64,000 nucleotides of DNA from Galaxea fascicularis. Its lineage: Eukaryota; Cnidaria; Anthozoa; Scleractinia; Euphylliidae. Numbering within the stretch: the first letter of the stretch is position 1; every line of letters starts with the position of its first letter. The translations under genes and the position numbers were made by a program. This document shows positions 56,196-64,000 of the stretch, in pieces. The notes under the pieces are model-generated. The model was not told where the DNA came from, made no database searches, and saw nothing but the letters and a program-made list of their open reading frames with translations. The stretch covers positions 16,618,475 to 16,682,474 of the forward strand of contig OX419341.1 of NCBI GenBank assembly GCA_948470475.1. The letters run 5' to 3'.

Positions 56196-57342
56196 ATGAA
56201 ATTGCCGTTTTTTCTGATCTTGCTTGTCATTGGAGCAAGTGCTTTGAACAGCAACCCTGAAGGTAAGTCTCAAATCTCATGTGTTAAACTCTAAAGAAAA
56301 TTATGTACGGTCAGTGACGAACACGACAAAGGAAGGAGAAAGCCGGGCTGCAAGGTCCTCGACGAGGGCATAGGTAAGGGACTGACCATTCGAAAAATGA
56401 TGGAGGTGGGGGGTCAAACCTAGCGAATTATTTCACTTGTGCCGACCTTCCGAATTGCAGTTTTCGTCGACCCAAAGTAGAAAGACAAAACGGCGTTAAA
56501 AAATTGTGAAATCCAGCTAGGACTCCATCTAGCCTCGATTGGAGTATGTTTTGATGTTATTTGAGGTCTAGCGCTTCGAGTTTTGAATGGATTCTAAAGA
56601 ATAAGAAATCTCTGGCTTTCAATTGAATGCGTCTAACTAAAATCAGACCAACGTCGTATATAAAATTGTTCGTGGTGTTGTATTGGGGAAACCGGCAGAG
56701 CTTTTAATACCAGAAAAAAAGAACATTTGAAAAACAACAAAACTGCGAGAACAGGTTCTAGATTTGCTAATTACGCCTGGTCTTACAACCACGTCATTGA
56801 TTTTGAAAACGCGTCAATTATTGACAAAGGCACTTTAAAAACCAGAAAAAGTTTAGAAGCATGGCATACCAGAGTGACACCTAACGCAGACAACAATTCT
56901 TGCCCGCTACCTGAACAATACAACATTCTTTTTAACAAACATTCATAATTATTTACATTTTTATTGTTTCCTAATTCACACTTATTTAAATTTCCTCACC
57001 GCTTTCTCATCATTCATTTTACCGGTCGAAGACTGCAGTTCGGGCAGTCGAAAGCTCGAAGTTTTCTTAATCTTTTTAGCCAGAGATCGTTTTTAAAAAT
57101 TTTATTATGTTTCATCCTGGCTACGGCCCCTTAACATTTTAAAAATCATTTCCTTTCAGAAAATGTTGGAGTTTTGAACCCAAACCTGTTTGAAGGAGAT
57201 ATTATTCTGACCACCAACCAGCGCTTGGCCATTAAATCTGGACTTGATTTGAATGGTGTAACGATCAGTCGTGGGGCTACCGCCAACATATTTTCACTTT
57301 GGTCTAATGGAATAGTGCCTTATGCTATCGACTCTCGCCTCC
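56196..57342 (+). CDS. Astacin-like secreted metalloprotease, first two exons only
   Basis: Exon 1 (56196-56262) encodes a signal peptide: MKLPFFLILLVIGASALNS. Exon 2 (57160-57342) holds the astacin propeptide: NPNLFEGDI contains the FxGD motif, whose Asp (residue 36) blocks the zinc in astacin zymogens. LWSNGIVPYAIDS then follows, the usual start of the mature protease. The boundaries are GAA G|GTAAGT, TTTCAG|AA and C|GTAAGT, all in phase. The HExxHxxGxxH zinc site is not seen before base 64000, so the gene either continues to the right across a very long intron or is a truncated duplicate. Cnidarian astacins work in digestion, development and nematocysts; which applies here cannot be told. 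Confidence 0.85.
56670..56948 (+). mobile_element. Second Penelope-type GIY-YIG fragment, in astacin intron 1
   Basis: The frame reads CIGETGRAFNTRKKEHLKNN, then SYNHVIDFENASIID, then RKSLEAWHT and NNSCPLPEQYN before a stop. This is a retroelement GIY-YIG tail of a different subfamily from the copy at 53850. The Tyr of the YIG motif has become Cys, and nothing of the reverse transcriptase remains upstream, so it is dead. Confidence 0.7.
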
Positions 57343-57454
57343 GTAAGTTCACAAAAGAATACATATTTGGACTATGCGAAATGACCATTTCAGATAAACG
57401 TAGATTTACCCTGATCGTGCTTTGGGTTCTTAGAGCAGTTTAACAGTTGAACAT

Positions 57455-57670
57455 TGAAGGTAACTGCACTTGCTTTGGTTTTCCACTTGCGCCACTTTTT
57501 TACCCCAGCAGAAGCAAAACCAAAACCAATCGCAACTTACACAGGCGGATTTTCCCACGCGTTGCACCGGTTGCCTGTAATTGCTTCGAATTCTGTTTGG
57601 ATCATTGCACTGTTTCAGTCTGTTGTGATTGGCTACATTGGTTTTGGATTTAAGCCACTCTATTGCAAAC
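57455..57670 (+). repeat. Second copy of the 45596 repeat
   Basis: AGAAGCAAAACCAAAACCAAT, then GGATTTTCCCACGCGTT and TGATTGGCTACATTGG, correspond in order to the IQUB intron copy. It begins about 110 bp after astacin exon 2. Confidence 0.6.
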
Positions 57671-57706
57671 TGCTTTAGGCCATCTCATTGTGGCGTAAAC
57701 GGCCGA

Positions 57707-57884
57707 ATACACCATTTTGCTAATGGTCAGTTCTGAGCGAATTGTGGGTATATCCAGTCCTTTGTGGGGGCAAACGGCCATTTAAAGATGTAATTTGAAA
57801 TTCTAATTTTGACCGTTTGTCCCCACAAAGAACTGGATCTACACACACTTCACTTGGAACTGATCATTAGCAAAATGGTGTATT
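57707..57884. repeat. Palindromic MITE
   Basis: Bases 57707-57777 and 57812-57884 are imperfect reverse complements (about 70-bp arms, ATACACCATTTTGCTAATG at the outer end). No coding content. Confidence 0.7.
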
Positions 57885-58069
57885 ACAGAAGCTAAGTGGG
57901 TATTTGAAGAAACAAACTCAATTAACAGGTCTAAACTGTCACCTCCAATTGAATAATTCGCTCCTTGATCCCATGCTCCTCACACATAATAAAAATAGCA
58001 ATATGAAATATTTATATAGAGAGCAACTTCAGTCAGTGTGAGCCCTGTTAAAAATAGTAATCGTAATAG

Positions 58070-58073
58070 TAAT

Positions 58074-58131
<58 letters not shown>
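58070..58131 (+). repeat. (AAT)n microsatellite
   Basis: About 60 bp of AAT units with a few changes at both ends, downstream of the astacin exons. Confidence 0.92.
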
Positions 58132-58132
<1 letters not shown>

Positions 58133-58258
58133 TAATAGTAATAGCAATAGTGATAGTAAATGCCCTTTTTATACGGTTTCAACATTTGACCAACATTCGT
58201 TCAATAAAAGTTGAACGGATGTTGGTCAAATGTTGGATGCAAAAACAAAGTTGTTTAG

Positions 58259-58559
58259 AGGCCCGTTCAAACGGTTCCAACATTGCGCCAACTTCTTCAC
58301 TGTTTACGCAAACGATAGACGCCATATTGACTTTTGCGGCCTGATGTGAGCATGCGTGTATAACATCATTCAACATTTTCGAGAACAACGGAAAAGTTGA
58401 ATTGATGTTGAATGAAAGTTTAAAACGATTTAGACTCGATTCAACACGCTTTCAACAAGTTTTCAACATTTTTTACACTTTCAACAATGTTGGACCACCC
58501 GTTTAAACGTACCCAACATTTGGACGTATGTTGAATGTTGAAACCGTTTAAACGGGCCT
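58259..58559. repeat. MITE with 25-bp TIR, GGCCCGTTCAAACGG
   Basis: It starts GGCCCGTTCAAACGGTTCC and ends GTTTAAACGGGCC, and is full of CAACATT words. A related inverted pair just upstream (58160-58250) may be a second, partial copy. Confidence 0.6.
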
Positions 58560-58565
58560 TACAGT

Positions 58566-59623
58566 GGCTGTAGTCCCACTACAGGGTTAAATCGTGATTA
58601 AGGCATGCTAAATCACGCTTTACCCAAATTTCTTGTTCGACCACAAAAAAGTCGATTTCGAGATCTCGGCAAACGGCGATGTAATTGAGACCAAAACGCG
58701 GCAGACTTCAAACAACTAAAGCATGATCTAAGGGACGGACAATTAGAAAAGTTATGGGGGGGGGGGGAGGGGGGCGAAGTACAAAAAAAATCATGCAAGG
58801 GAAAAATAAGTAAAAAAAAATCGTGCATGCCGAGTAGACCAACATTCCCACAACAAAAAAATTTCATTCAAGGGAGACATGAAAGAAAACACATTCATGC
58901 TGCTCGAAAATTCCCCACCCCCCACCCCCCATAACTTTTCTAATGGTCCGTCCCTAAGTCGTCTGAAAAAGTAGTTTTTATCTCAGACTTTATCTAGAGC
59001 TTGTTCGGCGAACCAATCATTTGCGAACTTAAAAATAACTGCGTCTGGGATATGTTGGAGTTTGCAAACACGCGAGAAAAAAATCGAAAATGTCTGATCA
59101 TCAGGCTCAGCGGAGGTAAGCAACCAACTTTGAAAAATGCCCACTTCAATTTTAGAACAAGATCTGCTCAAACTTCTTGATTTTATTTTCAACAGTTTTT
59201 GGCGGACGGGGGCTTTAGCTAACTTTGTTTAAACTTCGTCAAGAATCTTCTCTAAGCTCTACTCATGATCAAATCAAGGGCGACAAGTTTAGGTAGATAT
59301 CTGTTCGGTGGAGGATAGAAACGTAGTGTACATTGTCGGCTCAGCAACAACATTCGAGGCCTTTTGGAACGCAATTATCCTCCGCGAAAGGTAAATTGCA
59401 ACCAAGACGAGGACTATTATGACTTGCTCAGCCACTTGATAAGTTTTCCCGCTGGCCCAGACGTCTGTTAATTGCAAAGGCATGACAATTTGTTCGGGGT
59501 GCTGACAGCTTTGACATGTCATACTCATGAGAAGATTGCTAAATCGTGATTACAAATAAAGCCTCCTGGAATTGCCATTATCAAGAGTTAATCACGATTT
59601 AGGTCTCTAGTGCGACTACAGCC
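58566..59623. mobile_element. DNA element with 37-bp TIR and a nested palindrome
   Basis: The ends are GGCTGTAGTCCCACTACAGG and, as a complement, GGCTGTAGTCGCACTAGAG; both continue into TAAATCGTGATTAA. AGT flanks both sides. Inside, 58728-58956 is a separate palindrome with a poly-G core (AAAAGTTATGGGGGG and its complement), probably another insertion. No transposase frame. Confidence 0.65.
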
Positions 59624-59629
59624 AGTAAC

Positions 59630-59736
59630 AGTAATGATAATAGCAATAGCAACCACAATTGCAGTGGCAATGGCAATGGCAATGGCAATGGCAATGGCAG
59701 TGGCAGTGGCAGTGGCAATGTTAATGGTTATGGTAA
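59630..59736 (+). repeat. GGCAAT hexamer satellite, left part
   Basis: An imperfect array of GGCAAT/GGCAGT units. Frames through it give only Met-Ala or Asn-Gly repeats and are not genes. It continues at 60689 beyond an inserted transposon. Confidence 0.9.
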
Positions 59737-59738
59737 TA

Positions 59739-60686
59739 CAGTTTGACCTCCGGTTGCGACCACCTCTTGTAATAAGCGACCACCTCTCCTCAGCGACAAG
59801 TTTTCCAAACTACCAAAGTTTCCCAGTCAAATCACTGTATTTGGAACCTCTTGTAAGCGACCACCTTTCGAAAGTGACCTCTACCACTTTTAGAGCTAAA
59901 AGTTTAAAATTTTCTTTTGTTTTTAACCTGCTGTGAGCAACCACTCGACAGATAATAGGGCGGAAATTGGATAATAAGGTGTTGTAACATCGCATTCCAG
60001 GGTAGTACATGAGACAAAACTTTCTTAGTAGGAAGTGTCTGGGTTTTGTTTTATCGAAATCGACTTTGCACGATACAGCACCTTAAATTTAGTAGACGTT
60101 CCTTGTTCGTTAATTTTGTCAATGCACAGTATCTAAAACTACAATCAAAGACATACCCATGGTGTTTCCAGCCATTTTCACTTGCCATGAACACCTCGCG
60201 CAATTGTACGACTAAGGTAGCTCAAGGTCTGAGGCCTATAGGTCTAGTGTTTTTCCTAGGCTTGTTAATATGCGAATCACTAGAAACATAAAAGCCTAGG
60301 GCTGTCAAATTTAAAGATAGCAATTCAATCCTCTTATTTCATATTTAGTTCCCTTTAACGCCAAGGTAACAAGGTAACATTAAAGATTTAATTTGAAGCC
60401 ATCGTGAAACTTGTTCCGTTCGCCTTATTATAGGCAGCTTACTAGAGGCGAACCATGATACTGTGCATAAATACTTTCGAAAGCTTGAATATTTTTGTGG
60501 CTACTAAAAGTTATTACATGGGTTTGGATGGGAATTGGAGCATGGGGTATAAGTCTCTGCAGTCAACATCTGCTAATGAGGCAAAATTTTGACCCAATAT
60601 TATCTAATTTTTCTTAAGCGACCACCTCCCGTAAGCGACCCCCTTGGTTTGACATTTTGGGTGGTCGCTTACATGAGGCTCAGCTG
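59739..60686. mobile_element. TA-flanked element inserted in the hexamer satellite
   Basis: It is 948 bp with ends CAGTTTGACCTCC and (complement) CAGCTGAGCCTCA, flanked by TA on both sides. It holds repeated AAGCGACCACC words. The flanking DNA on either side is the same GGCAAT-type repeat, so it jumped into that tract. Confidence 0.7.
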
Positions 60687-60688
60687 TA

Positions 60689-60960
60689 GTAATAGCAATG
60701 GCAATGTTAATGGCAATGGCAATGGTTATGGCAATGGAAATGGCAATAGTTATGGCAATGGCAATGGTAATGGTAATGGTAATGGTTATGGCGATGGCAA
60801 TGGCAATGGCAATGGCAATGGCAATGGCAATGGTAATGGCAATGGCAATGGTAATGGTAATGGTAATGGTAATGGTAATGGTTATGGCAATGGCAATGGC
60901 AATGGCAATGGCAATGGTTATGGCAATGGTTATGGTAGTAGTAATAGTAACAGTAATACC
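60689..60960 (+). repeat. GGCAAT/GGTAAT hexamer satellite, right part
   Basis: About 270 bp of GGCAAT, GGTAAT and GGTTAT units. A 148-codon open frame across it (Asn-Gly repeats) and a 92-codon Met-Ala/Val frame are by-products of the 6-bp period and should not be called proteins. Confidence 0.92.
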
Positions 60961-62994
60961 AACGCAGTCTGGTTAAAAGTTCGCAAACAGTATGGTAAAT
61001 TAGTCTTGAAAAGCCCCTTGGGGAAGGCTAATTAATGTATTGTATTTTATTGTACAGTATGGCAATAAGAATAGTAATAGTAATGGTAGAGTAACGGCAG
61101 GGTCAAAGAGGCAAATTGCAGTTAGTAATGTTCATGACAAAATTCTCTGTCCTAAAGAGAATGACACTCGAGCCATTACACAGAGATTACAATTCTGGCT
61201 AATTAAACCAGTCATCACCATGTCATCGAATCGAAGATAGGACGTGACTTTTCGGAAGCTTTCGAAGCAATCTCACGAAGTGAGACCGACAACACCTCGA
61301 GTTTTACTTAAATTCTTTTAATCCAATTTCACCTTTAAAACGGGAGTTTTAATGAAAATAACTGCTTTTTACAGTTCATAATTGGTACCGTTTCATCATC
61401 TGAACAGAAACGTGCATGGCGCTACAAATGGTAAAGAAGGTGCCGAATTTGATTTTGTATGAGTGCCCGGATTAAAAATAACACGTTTCGCCCTCGGTCA
61501 TGTTAAAACGCAGTCTGCAGACCGTGCAGACTTCGCAGACAATACAGACTATGCAGACTGGAAAAAAATTTACTTAATATTTAATCACTGCAAAAAGGTT
61601 TCATCTTAATAGCAACGTCCTTTACGAAAATGCCGGGAGCCCAAGTGTATGAGGGCAATGCGAATGTATTTTTTCGGAACATGATCAAACCTCAGACCCC
61701 GTTAAACTCAGTCCTGGGTGTCTATGAAAACTCAAATATCGTTACATTATTATGACGAGCACTTTGCTGTTTTAAGCAACAGGACGGGAAGAGACGCCAG
61801 CGACGGGAAATCCGTGTGAAATCTGGGGCGAGACCGGCGTCGCGTTCTTATCGCGACGGCAACTTCCCCTCAAAATATTAAAACTGAACAAGCAAAGCGA
61901 AAGGCAGACAAAGTAAATAAAGGCGGAAGAAAAGGTTTACAACTAGAGAAATGCTAACTCAGTAGCGACATGAAGGAGACGATACTCGTCGCATTTGGAA
62001 TTAATTTCAAAGCAAAGAGCATTTAAAAATTCATGCATGGCCTTTGAAAGCATAAAAATACTTTGTACATCAATGAGAATTTGCTTGAAAGTCACTCATG
62101 ACTCTGCAAGCTTCTTGTCATTGTCCTCTTAAGTGAACTAAACACTCCTTTCAAGATTTCTGCACCCGGTAGAAGACAGCATATAAAATGTAAACATTGG
62201 AGATCTTAGGTTAGCTTAACTCTGATTTCTATGAGCTTGAGGATTTAAATCCTCAAGCTTCTCTGCTTCAGGGACGACGTTCATCTTAAAATACTGTAAA
62301 ACTTAACACCGGAAAGATGATTCTTTACGATCCATGTGGAAAATCTAGGAAGTCGTAGCACTAGACGAAAACGTTTGGCATGGAAAACGACGTTGCCCAT
62401 ACAACGTGAGAACAGTGAAAATGGGGCATTTCGACGTGAGGACGATGGGAGATTGCTGACGCCTTTTTACGTTCTGCGCATGACCAAACCTGAAAATAAA
62501 CTTCCGGTACGCCGTCCTCATGTCTCCCGTCCTGTTATGTCACGATTCAGTGACCGGATATTGCTAAAGGTTACAATTAACCGTCATGCAAAGAAATATA
62601 AAAAGAGTAAAATATTTAATGTACTTTGAAAATATTCCACTGGTAACAACAATTTTTGAAACAAACCCCTATAATATACATTCAGTAATTCTAGGAATCA
62701 CTGAATGTATATTATGGGTGTTTTAAGTTGCCTTCAATGTAAGGTGCGGCAATTTAAAACTCGTGATCTAAATTTTAATTTTTAAATAATTTGGAAGAGG
62801 GGGATTGGGCCCAACATCATGGCGAGGAGACGTGTCACTTAACGCTCCGTGCCAAAACGGTTTTCTCACTGCCCCAGTAGGGAAAGTTTAGTCACATTAA
62901 ACCACTCGTTGCAGCAAAAACTTCTGTTCGACGTATGGGAAGACGGAAATGATCAAAGAAAGGTTCGAATTCGTCGAGTGATGAGGAGGAAATG
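60961..62994. other. Spacer with degenerate repeats, no gene
   Basis: Contains a degenerate GCAGACT-type cluster at about 61511-61560, a CAGGACGGGA/TCCCGTCCTG inverted pair at about 61780 and 62530 that may bound another MITE, and a short hairpin near 62669-62716. No exon of the astacin catalytic domain was found. Confidence 0.45.
62234..62259. repeat. Perfect 26-bp palindrome
   Basis: AGCTTGAGGATTT followed at once by its reverse complement. It stands alone in repeat-rich spacer. Confidence 0.8.
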
Positions 62995-63840
62995 TAGAAA
63001 GTAGCTTACAATCCGTGACAGATTTCATCGACTGCCTGGTGACGGATGTATTTGCTGAAATCCATGTAAACATGGACAAGCTCCGAAAGGAGTTTAAAGA
63101 CCTCCGTTGTTAAAAAAAACATATCGGTGAAATAGGAGAAAGGTTACAGAGTACTCAAGCTGATGTAGAGTCACTAACAAATGAGGTGAAAAACGTTTCT
63201 GCAAACAGCACGAACAGCTTCGAAGAATAAAACAAGAGAATTTTGCACGTGCAAAAAAAACTCAAACTGGAAACAGAAAAGAGCACGCAATCAGAACAGT
63301 ACACGAGACGTGAAAACTTACGTTTCAACAATATCAAAGAAACGAAGAAAGAAGACTCTTAATCGCTGATAGACGACATTTTACAGAGGGACTTAGAGTT
63401 GGACTCTTCTTCAATCATATTTCATGCAGCTCATCGGGTGGGTAAATTAATATCAGGAAGAACAACACCGATTATTGTGAGCTTTGTTTGCAGGGAGGAT
63501 AGAAACCGAAAACGTGTTACCGCCAAGAACACCCGACTATGGACACCTCTCAGAGTAACAACCATACCGAATCTTTTTACTGTGTTTAATGTCTTCCTTT
63601 GTTAGTTGTTTCTTACTTTTGTATCTTTGTGTTTTCGGAAGTTTTTTGGTGCGATTAATTTTACTGATGCCCTCTATTGAAAATTTCTGCTACACGACTT
63701 CTGATGTATTTCTTTCTTCTAACACGCTTATGATATGGAGTTACTGAAATACGTTCACACGGCACGAGGCATGGGAGACAAAAAAAAGAGAATCTGCATA
63801 TTCCTATTACAAGAGGTACATTGTTCCAGGGAAAATACAG
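62995..63840 (+). mobile_element. LINE remnant: ORF1 tail and ORF2 start
   Basis: Several frames read parts of an L1-type ORF1 protein: a coiled-coil-like stretch, EQYTRRENLRFNNI, then LDSSSIIFHAAHRVGK and TPIIVSFVCREDRNR. About 200 bp later KKKRICIFLLQEVHCSRE resembles the start of the AP-endonuclease domain of ORF2. Frame shifts and stops interrupt it. It lies past the last repeat cluster, at the right edge. Confidence 0.65.
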
Positions 63841-64000
63841 CAATAGGCCATTTCCGAGTTCATGTCTGCCTCCTCTTCAAAGCGAGTCTAAGTGCAAAGT
63901 TTTTGAGATTCTTTCTCTAAAGAAACAATACAAAGTAATAGTGTTGTAATTTTCCCATTTTTCTTTAAAATGCCTTGTATGTGTGATTTGTTGTATTAAG

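Noticed and set aside
60589..61035. 148-codon Asn-Gly-rich open frame
   Set aside because: It is the translation of the GGCAAT hexamer array; a 6-bp period keeps frames open without selection.

Overview
The window is animal nuclear DNA, most likely from an anthozoan and quite possibly a stony coral. The genes are split by many short introns. The coding exons resemble animal proteins closely, and the introns and spacers are crowded with small cnidarian-type repeats: palindromic MITEs, tRNA-derived SINEs, Penelope-like and LINE remnants, and microsatellites. The species assignment is inference only. I spliced the genes by hand, checking donor and acceptor dinucleotides, reading phase and similarity to known families.

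Layout. (1) Bases 260-32399, minus strand: UBA1, the ubiquitin-activating E1 enzyme. I see 33 coding exons covering 981 codons; the last C-terminal exons lie beyond the left edge. (2) Bases 32400-33418: a head-to-head spacer of about 1 kb, carrying a MITE-like palindrome and a perfect RFX X-box. (3) Bases 33419-49449, plus strand: IQUB, a ciliary radial-spoke protein, complete in 13 exons and 861 residues. (4) Bases 49475-56195: no host gene, but a SINE and a truncated Penelope-like retroelement. (5) Bases 56196-57342, plus strand: the first two exons of a secreted astacin-type metalloprotease, which continues to the right or is broken. (6) Bases 57343-64000: repeats only, including several MITEs, a GGCAAT hexamer satellite split by a transposon, and a LINE ORF1/ORF2 remnant.

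UBA1 makes E1-ubiquitin thioester for the whole ubiquitin pathway. IQUB belongs to the axoneme. They share a divergent control region but have no known functional link. The X-box lies about 110 bp upstream of the IQUB start, which fits RFX control of a ciliary gene. In UBA1, a second methionine sits at residue 41, at the place of the internal start of human UBA1, so the nuclear/cytoplasmic isoform pair may be conserved. I found no bacterial-type operon, CRISPR array, rRNA or intact tRNA gene. The new biology, if any, is in gene control (dual start, X-box, GC-AG intron) and in the repeat families, not in a new multi-gene system.
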